This document shows, piece after piece, positions 29,214 through 37,652 of a stretch of 64,000 nt of DNA. This DNA comes from Ohtaekwangia koreensis. GTDB lineage: Bacteria; Bacteroidota; Bacteroidia; Cytophagales; Cyclobacteriaceae. Where the stretch lies: the NCBI RefSeq assembly GCF_900167975.1, contig NZ_FUZU01000004.1:124001-188000 (forward strand), in the 5' to 3' direction. The notes beneath the pieces were generated by a model. The model ran no database searches. It worked only from the letters and a program-made list of their open reading frames with translations, and was not told the origin of the DNA. Made by a program: the position numbers and the translations under genes. Position 1 is the first letter of the stretch; the number at the start of each line of letters is the position of its first letter.

Positions 29214-30065
29214 ATGAGCCAAGCCACAGACATCCAAACGCTTAAAAAAACAAGTTCACAGATCCGCAGGGATATCGTTCGTATGGTACATAGCTGCCAG
29301 TCGGGCCACCCGGGTGGATCGTTAGGTTGTACGGATTTTTTCGTTGCCTTGTATTTTAAGTTATTGAAACACGATCCGAAGTTTAATATGCTCGGTGCCG
29401 GTGAAGATCTTTTCTTCCTTTCGAACGGTCATATTTCTCCGGTATGGTACTCTACGCTGGCGAGATCAGGTTACTTTGATATAAAGGAGCTTGCCACATT
29501 CCGTAAGCTTGATTCCCGTTTGCAAGGTCACCCTGCTACGCACGAACACCTTCCTGGTATTCGTATAGCTTCCGGTTCATTAGGACAAGGACTTTCTGTT
29601 GCTCTTGGTGCAGCACAAAGTAAGAAGTTAAATAAAGATGATCGCTTTGTATATGTATTGATGGGTGATGGCGAGTTGCAGGAAGGACAAGTATGGGAAG
29701 CAGCGATGTACGCAGGTCACAATAAAGTTGATAACCTCATTGCTACTATTGACTATAACGGGCAGCAGATCGATGGACCTGTTGATAAAATATTATCGTT
29801 GCTGAACCTTCGTGCGAAGTGGGAAGCATTCGGTTGGATCGTTCAGGAATTCAATGGCAACGTGATGGAAGAAGTTGTTGCAGGACTTGAGAATGCACAG
29901 AAGCTTGCCAAACAAGGTAAACCTGTTATGAACCTCATGAAAACTGAAATGGGTTTTGGTGTTGACTATATGGTTGGTTCACACAAATGGCATGGAGTTG
30001 CTCCGAATGATGACGAGTTAAGCAAAGCGCTTGCGCAACTTGAAGAAACACTGGGTGACTATTAA
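29214..30065 (+). CDS. Transketolase N-terminal (thiamine-pyrophosphate) half
   Basis: A 283-residue TPP-binding subunit of split transketolase. It has the substrate/cofactor loop GHPGGSLGCTDFF, the histidine region HPATHEHLPGIRIASGSLGQGLSVALGAA and the TPP motif GDGELQEGQ...N (the ATIDYNGQQIDG end). It should pair with the C-terminal subunit to move two-carbon units in the pentose phosphate pathway. That partner lies 18 kb away at 48137, on the same strand, with the nuo operon between. A clear terminator follows, so it is monocistronic or shares a transcript with nothing downstream. Confidence 0.95.
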   Translation: MSQATDIQTLKKTSSQIRRDIVRMVHSCQSGHPGGSLGCTDFFVALYFKLLKHDPKFNMLGAGEDLFFLSNGHISPVWYSTLARSGYFDIKELATFRKLDSRLQGHPATHEHLPGIRIASGSLGQGLSVALGAAQSKKLNKDDRFVYVLMGDGELQEGQVWEAAMYAGHNKVDNLIATIDYNGQQIDGPVDKILSLLNLRAKWEAFGWIVQEFNGNVMEEVVAGLENAQKLAKQGKPVMNLMKTEMGFGVDYMVGSHKWHGVAPNDDELSKALAQLEETLGDY

Positions 30066-30092
30066 CATCACATCCGATATACTATATCATGA

Positions 30093-30127
30093 AAAATGCC
30101 GGCATTTATAGCCGGCATTTTCTTTTT
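30093..30127. terminator. Terminator between transketolase N-half and nuoN
   Basis: An 11-bp GC-rich stem (AAAATGCCGGC / GCCGGCATTTT) with a 7-base loop is followed on the plus strand by CTTTTT. The minus-strand flank is also T-rich, so it may end the nuo operon too. Confidence 0.85.
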
Positions 30128-30190
30128 GGGCAGATTATCCATTTACTACAGACAGGCTAACAAAGTATCTTTGAGAGACGGGTATATATC

Positions 30191-31621
30191 TTAAAGTACG
30201 GATCGAATCAACGTCATCATTCCTTCGGGATTTACGCCAATCCAAAATAAGGAAAGCACCAGTATAGCCATCGTGACGCTGCTGACAATATATACCAATG
30301 GGTGAAGATCCTGCAATGGGCGAGGCTCTTGCTTCTGATCGAACATTACGGCAATCAGCTTGATATAGTAATATAGCCCGATGACGCTGTTGATCACCAG
30401 TATAATTACCAACAACCAGCGATGCGTATGTATACCGGCTGCGATCACATAAAATTTCCCGACAAAGCCTGCTGTCAACGGTATACCGGCAAGTGACAAG
30501 AGCATGGCACTGAACACAATCGCTGTAAGCGGCCTCTTCCAAAGAAGCCCGCGATAGTCTTCGAGTAATTCGGCATCGCGATCTTTATCAGAGAGTGTTG
30601 CCAGTATACCAAAGGCGCCAAGCGTTGTAATAAAATACGCTACGAGATAGAAGATCACCGCTTCCATACCCAGCTTCTCTCCTGCCAGAAATGCTACCAA
30701 TACATATCCCAGGTGCGCTATAGAAGAATACGCCAGCAATCGCTTGACATTGTTTTGCCGCAGCGCCAGTATATTTCCGATAAACATAGAAGCTATCGCG
30801 AGAATGGTAAACACCAGCATAAACGTAGTATACTGGTAGCCATTCAATGTATTGAAGAAGCGAACGAGTAATGCGATCATACCTCCTTTCGAAACTGTGG
30901 CAATAAAAGCTGTTACCGGTGCAGGAGAACCTTCGTATACATCCGGTGCCCACATGTGAAAAGGCACTATACCAAGTTTGAACCCGATACCTACGATCAT
31001 CATACCGAAGCCGGTTATAACCATCACGGGCATTTCGTGAGCGCGCGTGATCCACGCGGCTATACCCGCGAACTCCATCGATCCGGTAGTGGCATATACC
31101 AGCGCCATGCCGAACAGCAGGAATGCGGACGAGAATGCTGCGAGGATCAGATACTTGATACCGGCTTCGTCCGAGCGCTCGCGTTTTCGCAAGTAGGCTA
31201 TCAATGCATATAGCGATACACTAAGAATTTCCAGGCCGAGGAAAAGCGAAACGAAATGTTTACTGATCACCAGCATGATCGCACCCAGTGCAGCGAGGAT
31301 CATCAGGATATAGTATTCTTCTTTTCGTTCTTCACGTTGCTCAAAGTATGCATAGGAGATCAGTGTAACGACTAATGTTGTGAGGAGTATAAGGCCGATG
31401 TTGAATACACCAAACCCATCAATAACGAGTAATGGTTCAATGGAATGCAAATGATGAATGCTATAGGTTGATACAAAAGCAAAATCCGCCATCAGCGAAA
31501 GCACAGTAATAACAAAAATTACTTTATGATTTCGTTTTATCGAAATTGAAAAGAATATCAGGATGGCCGCGCTGGACAAAATCCACAAGGGTGCCAGGCT
31601 GATCATATCATATATAGTCAT
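30191..31621 (-). CDS. nuoN: NADH-quinone oxidoreductase subunit N
   Basis: A 476-residue antiporter-like membrane subunit of complex I, last gene of the operon. About 14 helices are visible, with the characteristic segment NNVKRLLAYSSIAHLGYVLVAF and the lysine/histidine-bearing core helices. The start is the ATG at 31621, which overlaps the nuoM stop in an ATGA junction; a longer frame upstream lies inside nuoM and is not used. Length matches E. coli NuoN (485). Confidence 0.96.
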   Translation of the reverse strand: MTIYDMISLAPLWILSSAAILIFFSISIKRNHKVIFVITVLSLMADFAFVSTYSIHHLHSIEPLLVIDGFGVFNIGLILLTTLVVTLISYAYFEQREERKEEYYILMILAALGAIMLVISKHFVSLFLGLEILSVSLYALIAYLRKRERSDEAGIKYLILAAFSSAFLLFGMALVYATTGSMEFAGIAAWITRAHEMPVMVITGFGMMIVGIGFKLGIVPFHMWAPDVYEGSPAPVTAFIATVSKGGMIALLVRFFNTLNGYQYTTFMLVFTILAIASMFIGNILALRQNNVKRLLAYSSIAHLGYVLVAFLAGEKLGMEAVIFYLVAYFITTLGAFGILATLSDKDRDAELLEDYRGLLWKRPLTAIVFSAMLLSLAGIPLTAGFVGKFYVIAAGIHTHRWLLVIILVINSVIGLYYYIKLIAVMFDQKQEPRPLQDLHPLVYIVSSVTMAILVLSLFWIGVNPEGMMTLIRSVL

Positions 31622-33165
31622 GGTTCCCTCCTTTCTGTGTTGAATGCTGATGTATTCGGAACTTCTTCCCGATCTTGCTTTTGATGGATCGTTGCATGAT
31701 TGCCGGCATGCATAGTGTTTGCAACGGTAGGCCTGGCTGTATTGATAACCTGCTGTGGAAATAATCCCAGCCAGATGATCACAATACACATGGGGACAAG
31801 GATCAATTTTTCTCGCAGGGAAAGATCATTCAATATATACCCTTGCATGCTGGATCCTAAATATACGTTCTGCATGATGCGAAGTGAATACGCAGTAGCC
31901 ACTACGAGCCCAGCTGTAGCCAGAATGGTAAGCGGTTGATTCGCTTGCCATGAGCCAATCAGTATCAGGAACTCGGCTACAAAATTCCCGAGACCGGGTA
32001 AACCCAGTGAAGCCATTACGAAGATCATCGCGATTACGCCCATGAAAGGAACTTTGCTCCAGAGCCCTCCCATTTGGGTAATGTCGCGAGTATGAATGCG
32101 CTCATATAGTATACCTGCCAGTATAAATAAAGCACCGGTGCTGATACCGTGTGTGATCATCTGCATGACAACACCTTGCGTGGCAAGCTCATTGAAGCTG
32201 AAAACTCCAAGCATGATGAATCCCATGTGACTCACGCTGGTATAGGCAACCAGACGTTTGAAATCAGTCTGCGAGTATGCCTGGATCGCGCCATATAGTA
32301 TACCTACTACGCCCAGCAACATTGCCCACGGTGCTATACTTTGGGCAGCGGATGGAAAAAGTGGTATCACGAACCGGATCAATCCATAGGCTCCTGTTTT
32401 TAAAAGTAGTCCTGCCAATAGTAAACTTCCGGCTGTAGGTGCTTCAGTGTGTGCATCCGGAAGCCAAGTATGCAACGGCACCACAGGAAGCTTCACGATA
32501 AATGCAGCGAGAAATCCCAACATCAGCCACCGTGCTGTATCCGGGGATAATGTTGTATTCAGAAGTGCGAAATAATCGAAGCTATAGATTCCCGTTTGTT
32601 CGCCATGGATAAAGTATAATCCTAAAATAGCAAGCAACATCAGCAATCCGCTGGCCTGCGTGAAAATAAAAAACTTATAGGCCGCATACTGCTTATTCTC
32701 GTGTCCCCATATACCAATGAGAAAATACATCGGTATAAGCATCACTTCCCAAAAAAAGTAAAAAAGAAAAAGATCCATCGTCAGGAATACACCTGTGATG
32801 CCGGCCAACACCCAAAGCAAGTTAAAGTGGAAAAAGCCAACACGGTATTGAATCTCTTTCCAGGAAATCAATACAGCGAGTATACCCAGGAAAAAAGTAA
32901 GCACCAGCATCAATAAGCTCAGTCCATCGAGTGCCAGGTGAAAGGCTATACCGAAGCTCGGAATCCAGGGAATATGTGAATCACGAAGCCATGAATCTGT
33001 CAACGTCATAGAAAGTCCTTCTTCCATCCAGATAAAAAGAATGATGGCGAAATCAACCACCACAGTGATCAACGATAACCACCTGCAGGCCGCCTGATTC
33101 CAGTACGCTATAATTCCGGCAGCGATTCCCCCAGTCAAAAGTATAATGATCAATAATGGCAGCAT
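31618..33165 (-). CDS. nuoM: NADH-quinone oxidoreductase subunit M
   Basis: A 515-residue antiporter-like subunit that pumps protons in the membrane arm. Markers are FFWEVMLIPMYFLIGIWG, the proton-path segment KLPVVPLHTWLPDAHTEAP and DFKRLVAYTSVSHMGFIMLG. The C-terminal end carries an extra hydrophilic tail rich in His, Gln and Arg. It overlaps nuoN by 4 bases and follows nuoL by 11, so translation is likely coupled. Confidence 0.97.
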   Translation of the reverse strand: MLPLLIIILLTGGIAAGIIAYWNQAACRWLSLITVVVDFAIILFIWMEEGLSMTLTDSWLRDSHIPWIPSFGIAFHLALDGLSLLMLVLTFFLGILAVLISWKEIQYRVGFFHFNLLWVLAGITGVFLTMDLFLFYFFWEVMLIPMYFLIGIWGHENKQYAAYKFFIFTQASGLLMLLAILGLYFIHGEQTGIYSFDYFALLNTTLSPDTARWLMLGFLAAFIVKLPVVPLHTWLPDAHTEAPTAGSLLLAGLLLKTGAYGLIRFVIPLFPSAAQSIAPWAMLLGVVGILYGAIQAYSQTDFKRLVAYTSVSHMGFIMLGVFSFNELATQGVVMQMITHGISTGALFILAGILYERIHTRDITQMGGLWSKVPFMGVIAMIFVMASLGLPGLGNFVAEFLILIGSWQANQPLTILATAGLVVATAYSLRIMQNVYLGSSMQGYILNDLSLREKLILVPMCIVIIWLGLFPQQVINTARPTVANTMHAGNHATIHQKQDREEVPNTSAFNTERREP

Positions 33166-33176
33166 CTATATATAGT

Positions 33177-35063
33177 TTAAGGCTGAACAAACAAACTGAT
33201 GGTAATAATCAAGATTGCCCCGACCACAATTCCCATCACATACCATCGTAGTATACCACTTTGCGTTTTTACAAATACGCCATTGAAGAATTCTGTTACG
33301 CGCACCAGCATCGTATAAAACTTGTCGATTACATCATTCTTATTAATTGTAGATATATAGACAAAAGGCCGCACGAAGAGAAAATTATACAGCGCATCCA
33401 TATCCCAGCCGCGTAACCAGAACTGGTGCAAGACATACGTTGAACTTTTAATCTCATCGGAAATCCGGGGCGAGCGGATGTAGAAGATATAAGCCATATA
33501 TACTCCGGTCAATGCCAGCAAGCCTGCTATACCTTGCAGAATCCATTCACTACTCTCCACACCTTCCCGCAAGGAAACCGAAGGAAGCAGCGGAGAAAGA
33601 AAATCTGAGAACAGTGTAAAATGTCCTAAGGTATGAGGCAGTTCGATAAATCCACCGAACACTGACAATATTGACAACACGACCAACGGTATGGTTATGC
33701 GCTTTCCGGGAACATGGCTTACCTGTGTTTTGGCTTTCCCAAAGAACGTAATGAATACCATTCTAAAGCTATAGATAGCGGTGATGAAAGCTCCTGTTAA
33801 TGCTGCCAGAAAAAACCACACGTTTCCTTTTTCACCAGCCCATGCCAGCCAGAGAATCTGATCTTTACTATAGAACCCCGCAGTAATAAACGGCAATGCA
33901 GCCAAGGATGATGCACCTATTAAGAACGTCCAATATATAACGGGTAATTTATTTTTCAATCCGCCCATGCGGAACATATCGTGCTCATGATGCAACGCCA
34001 TGATCACTGCACCTGCAGCCAGGAATAAAAGTGCCTTGAAGAATGCATGGATCATAAAATGAAATACAGCTGACGACCACGCACCAACACCCATGGCGAG
34101 AAACATATACCCGATCTGGCTAATGGTTGAATACGCCAGTACACGCTTCAAGTCAAATTGTGTAAGCGCGCTACAGCCTGCAAGTAGTAATGTAACGGCT
34201 CCAATGATACCGACCCAGAGCTGTGCTAAAGGGGCAAGCTCATATATAGTATGCATGCGTGTGATCAGGTATACGCCTGCTGTTACCATGGTAGCAGCAT
34301 GAATCAATGCACTTACAGGTGATGGCCCGGCCATAGCATCCGGCAACCAGGTTTGCAAGGGTAACTGTGCTGACTTTCCTACTGCGCCTCCCAATAACAA
34401 AAATGCAATCACAACCGCCGTGGATGTACCCGCCACCCATACTTGCGGAGCCTGCGTTAGTATATCCTGTATATTCAGTGTATGAAAAATACTGAACAAC
34501 ATAAACAAGCCGATTGCCATCGCGGTATCTCCTACCCTGGTAATGATAAATGCTTTGCGTGCGGCATAACCGTTTTTCGCTTCGCTATACCAGAAGCCTA
34601 TCAACAGGTAGCTGCATAAGCCGACACCTTCCCATCCCAGATATAGCAGCACAAGATTATCCGCCAAGACAAGAATTAACATGGAGCAGACAAACAAGTT
34701 CAAGTATGCGAAGAAACGTGAAAAGCCTGCATCTTCTTTCATGAACTCGATAGAGTATATATGGATCAGAAATCCAACGAACGTAATCACGAAGATAAAG
34801 ATCAATGACAACGGGTCGAGATAGAACGCAAAGGACGTTGACAGTCCTGCTACATCGAACCAATTCCAGGCTGTATATTGATAGGAGCCCACACCCGAAT
34901 TAAAAAAGTCATACCCCACCGCCAGGGTTAATAAAGCAGCGAGGCCTACACTGCCTGCACCTATTCGCGCAGCAACCTGTCGCGATAAACGCGATCCCAC
35001 CAGCACCAGGATCAAAGCCCCGAGAAAAGGAAACGTTGGTATGAGCCAGAGTGAATTAAGCAT
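33177..35063 (-). CDS. nuoL: NADH-quinone oxidoreductase subunit L
   Basis: A 628-residue antiporter-like subunit with the long lateral helix at its C-terminus. Diagnostic segments are LYLGWEGVGLCSYLLIGFWY, GKSAQLPLQTWLPDAMAGPSPVSALIHAATMVTAG and FDLKRVLAYSTISQIGYMF. It caps the proton-pumping arm. It follows nuoK after an 86-base gap that contains a small inverted repeat. Length is close to E. coli NuoL (613). Confidence 0.98.
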   Translation of the reverse strand: MLNSLWLIPTFPFLGALILVLVGSRLSRQVAARIGAGSVGLAALLTLAVGYDFFNSGVGSYQYTAWNWFDVAGLSTSFAFYLDPLSLIFIFVITFVGFLIHIYSIEFMKEDAGFSRFFAYLNLFVCSMLILVLADNLVLLYLGWEGVGLCSYLLIGFWYSEAKNGYAARKAFIITRVGDTAMAIGLFMLFSIFHTLNIQDILTQAPQVWVAGTSTAVVIAFLLLGGAVGKSAQLPLQTWLPDAMAGPSPVSALIHAATMVTAGVYLITRMHTIYELAPLAQLWVGIIGAVTLLLAGCSALTQFDLKRVLAYSTISQIGYMFLAMGVGAWSSAVFHFMIHAFFKALLFLAAGAVIMALHHEHDMFRMGGLKNKLPVIYWTFLIGASSLAALPFITAGFYSKDQILWLAWAGEKGNVWFFLAALTGAFITAIYSFRMVFITFFGKAKTQVSHVPGKRITIPLVVLSILSVFGGFIELPHTLGHFTLFSDFLSPLLPSVSLREGVESSEWILQGIAGLLALTGVYMAYIFYIRSPRISDEIKSSTYVLHQFWLRGWDMDALYNFLFVRPFVYISTINKNDVIDKFYTMLVRVTEFFNGVFVKTQSGILRWYVMGIVVGAILIITISLFVQP

Positions 35064-35109
35064 TTTATATTTTGTTTAGTGTGTGTGACATACCGAGAAG
35101 AGCTCGCTT

Positions 35110-35128
35110 TGTATACCGTATGTATACA
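35110..35128. repeat. Small inverted repeat in the nuoK-nuoL gap
   Basis: TGTATAC and GTATACA, separated by CGTAT, form a 7-bp stem. It could act as an mRNA processing or attenuation site inside the operon, or simply reflect the general excess of TATA-type words. Confidence 0.35.
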
Positions 35129-35149
35129 CTATAATTATCTTGAATTTTT

Positions 35150-35458
35150 TCACCCGTTCATCCGATCGGCAGCATCGCTGTCCAATGTTTTAAGATGATG
35201 GTATATCTGAAGAATCAGCGCCAAGCCTACGGAAACTTCTGCAGCCGCCATCGTCAATATAAAAATGAACATCACTTGTCCATCGGCTTGCGCCCAGCGT
35301 GAGCCGGCAACAATAAATGCAAGACCTGCGGCATTGAGCATGATCTCCACAGAGATCAGCATGAATATAATGTTGCGTCTGACCAATACGCTGATCAAGC
35401 CCAGCGTAAACAAAACGCCAGCCAGCAACAAACCGGATTCAATGGGTAATGTTTTCAT
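35150..35458 (-). CDS. nuoK: NADH-quinone oxidoreductase subunit K
   Basis: A 102-residue, three-helix membrane subunit. The buried glutamates of the family are present in [15 protein letters not shown] and the following [13 protein letters not shown]. It starts with ATG inside the stop of nuoJ (4-base ATGA overlap). Confidence 0.97.
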   Translation of the reverse strand: MKTLPIESGLLLAGVLFTLGLISVLVRRNIIFMLISVEIMLNAAGLAFIVAGSRWAQADGQVMFIFILTMAAAEVSVGLALILQIYHHLKTLDSDAADRMNG

Positions 35459-35976
35459 TCTTCTGTACTTTGAAGGAAACGATGAAGTACTTTTCTTTTC
35501 TGTCTTCCTAAATGATAGGCTCCGACAATGCCCGCCATCAGCAGTAGTCCGCTCAGCTCTACACCAATTATATAGGGACCGTACAAGGACAACCCAACTT
35601 CTTTTGCATCTACTACTGTATTATTCAGCAGCACGGTTTCGGAGGAGACCAGTATATAAATTAGCTCACCCAATAAAATAAACGCCAATATACCCGGACC
35701 GATCCATATATTCCTGGTAAACCATTTACGCTCTTGCTCAACAGATTCTTCTTTCAGGTTCAGCATCATGATCACAAAAATGATAAGTACTACAATGGCC
35801 CCTGCATATATAATTACTTCCAGCGCAGCCATAAATGGCGCACCCAACATAAAGAAAATTACCGCTACTGCAAGAAATGAAACCACCAGGTATAGCAACG
35901 CATGAATCATATTATACCGGGTAATCACCATGATCGTGGCAAGTATAGCGATGGCGGATGCGATGTAGAATGCCAT
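35455..35976 (-). CDS. nuoJ: NADH-quinone oxidoreductase subunit J
   Basis: A 173-residue membrane subunit with five helices. The family segment [29 protein letters not shown], containing the pi-bulge region, is intact. It overlaps nuoK by 4 bases. An unusually long 141-base gap separates it from nuoI. Confidence 0.95.
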   Translation of the reverse strand: MAFYIASAIAILATIMVITRYNMIHALLYLVVSFLAVAVIFFMLGAPFMAALEVIIYAGAIVVLIIFVIMMLNLKEESVEQERKWFTRNIWIGPGILAFILLGELIYILVSSETVLLNNTVVDAKEVGLSLYGPYIIGVELSGLLLMAGIVGAYHLGRQKRKVLHRFLQSTEE

Positions 35977-36009
35977 ATTGTTTGGTTAATTATTATTGAT
36001 GTCTGTCAA

Positions 36010-36110
36010 TTGTCACTCGTGGTCCTTAAAGCGCAAAACAAAGCTCATAATATCTATAGCGTCTTGTAATATGTACCTCCGTGTCTTCTTTGCGCCCTTT
36101 GTGCAAGGGA
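36010..36110. repeat. Possible dispersed-repeat remnant in nuoI-nuoJ gap
   Basis: The 141-base gap contains the phrase CCTCCGTGTCTTCTTTGCGC followed by CCTTTGTG. This wording resembles a widespread family of short intergenic repeats in Bacteroidota and other phyla. It is the second-longest gap-like interruption type in an otherwise compact operon. Assignment is by remembered similarity only. Confidence 0.35.
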
Positions 36111-36117
36111 TTTACTG

Positions 36118-36633
36118 CTACGGCAACAAGCTGTGCACATCAACAGGTGCCAGTTCGTTTGCACCCTCACCCTTGTCTTTACCTTTAACAGCAAGACCAG
36201 CTACGTTGTAGTAGTTATAGCCTGGATATTTACCTTCACTATTAATCAACAGGTCTTGTTTTTCATACACGAGATTCTGACGGTTATACTCTCCCATCTC
36301 AAAATCCGGTATAAGTTGTATAGCATACGTTGGACAAGCCTCTTCACAGTAGCCACAGAATATACACCGCGAGAAATTTATCCGAAAAAATTCTGGGTAT
36401 CTTCTCCCGTGCTCATCTTCGGTTGCCTGCAGCGAAATGCAATCTACCGGGCACGCTGCAGCGCAGAGATAGCACCCTACACATCGCTCGCCCATATCAG
36501 GATCACGCGTCAACACAATACGGCCACGCCATCGTGCCGGGAGTTTTACTTTCTCCTCCGGATACTGAATGGTGGCGCGCTTATGAAACATGTGCAGAAA
36601 CGTAAGCCACATGGTGCGAATGATGCTGATCAT
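36118..36633 (-). CDS. nuoI: NADH-quinone oxidoreductase subunit I (two 4Fe-4S clusters)
   Basis: A 171-residue ferredoxin-like subunit carrying clusters N6a and N6b. The two binding motifs [12 protein letters not shown] and [12 protein letters not shown] are intact. It passes electrons from NuoG toward NuoB. The C-terminus is slightly extended and acidic/basic mixed. The ATG start at 36633 lies 61 bases after nuoH. Confidence 0.97.
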   Translation of the reverse strand: MISIIRTMWLTFLHMFHKRATIQYPEEKVKLPARWRGRIVLTRDPDMGERCVGCYLCAAACPVDCISLQATEDEHGRRYPEFFRINFSRCIFCGYCEEACPTYAIQLIPDFEMGEYNRQNLVYEKQDLLINSEGKYPGYNYYNVAGLAVKGKDKGEGANELAPVDVHSLLP

Positions 36634-36694
36634 GATATTTTACTTAATACATCTTTAACCAATCTACTTTCATACACTATATAAGTATAGTCTA

Positions 36695-37642
36695 TTAGCT
36701 TTCATTCCAAAGAATGATACCGGCTGTTACTACCAGGTTCAGGATGGAGAGTGGTAATAATATTTTCCATCCGAATTCCATTAACTGATCATAGCGTGGT
36801 CGCGGAAGAGACGCGCGGAGTAAAATAAACAGTCCAATGAATGCGAACATCTTTAAAGCAAACCACACGATGGGTGGAAGAAAAGCAGGTCCAAGCCAGC
36901 CTCCTAAGAACAAACACGTTACCATGCATGAGATGAGCATGATGCCTATATATTCGCCCACGAAGAACATTCCGAACTTCATTCCCGAATATTCGGAATG
37001 AAACCCTGCAATAAGTTCACTCTCCGCTTCTGGTATGTCAAAAGGCAAGCGATGTGTTTCGGCAATCCCTGCTATCAGAAAAATAACAAAGCCCAGAAAC
37101 TGTGGTATAATAAACCACATGTTTCGTTGTGCCTCTACAATATCATGCAGACTAAACGATCCGGTAATCAATACTACTCCCATCAGTGACAGCCCCATGA
37201 ACACTTCATACGAAATCATTTGCGCTGCACCCCGCATAGCACCGAGCAGTGAATATTTATTATTGGATGCCCATCCTCCAAGAATTATACTATAGGCTCC
37301 CATAGATGACATCGCCAGAAAAAACAGGATACCTATATTGAGGTCAACGACTATAATACCTGGTGAAAACGGGACAATGACAAAACTCATCAACACCGTG
37401 ATGACTACAATAGCGGGTGCCAGCACAAAAACTTTTCGGTCAGCAAACGGTGGTATCCAGTCTTCTTTGAAAAATAATTTTAACGTATCGGCCAGGACTA
37501 CCAGCAGTCCTAACGGACCTGCGCGATTCGGACCATAGCGATCTTGCCATACAGCCAGTAATCTTCGCTCCACCCAGATTAACCCGGGAGCGATCAGTAG
37601 CAGACCACCTAAGACGCAGATTACAATCAGTAGTGGAGACAT
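36695..37642 (-). CDS. nuoH: NADH-quinone oxidoreductase subunit H
   Basis: A 315-residue membrane subunit at the quinone-binding junction. Diagnostic segments are [16 protein letters not shown] near the N-terminus, [14 protein letters not shown] and the acidic loop [20 protein letters not shown]. It follows nuoG by 10 bases. Length agrees with E. coli NuoH (325). Confidence 0.98.
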   Translation of the reverse strand: MSPLLIVICVLGGLLLIAPGLIWVERRLLAVWQDRYGPNRAGPLGLLVVLADTLKLFFKEDWIPPFADRKVFVLAPAIVVITVLMSFVIVPFSPGIIVVDLNIGILFFLAMSSMGAYSIILGGWASNNKYSLLGAMRGAAQMISYEVFMGLSLMGVVLITGSFSLHDIVEAQRNMWFIIPQFLGFVIFLIAGIAETHRLPFDIPEAESELIAGFHSEYSGMKFGMFFVGEYIGIMLISCMVTCLFLGGWLGPAFLPPIVWFALKMFAFIGLFILLRASLPRPRYDQLMEFGWKILLPLSILNLVVTAGIILWNES

Positions 37643-37652
37643 GTTCTTTTAT

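Noticed and set aside
30166-30173. TATCTTTG promoter-like match on the plus strand after transketolase
   Set aside because: It would transcribe only antisense to nuoN and has no -33 element. Probably a chance match.
31622-31789. Longer N-terminus for NuoN
   Set aside because: It lies inside nuoM and encodes Cys/Arg-rich sequence unlike any NuoN; the ATG in the ATGA overlap is the better start.
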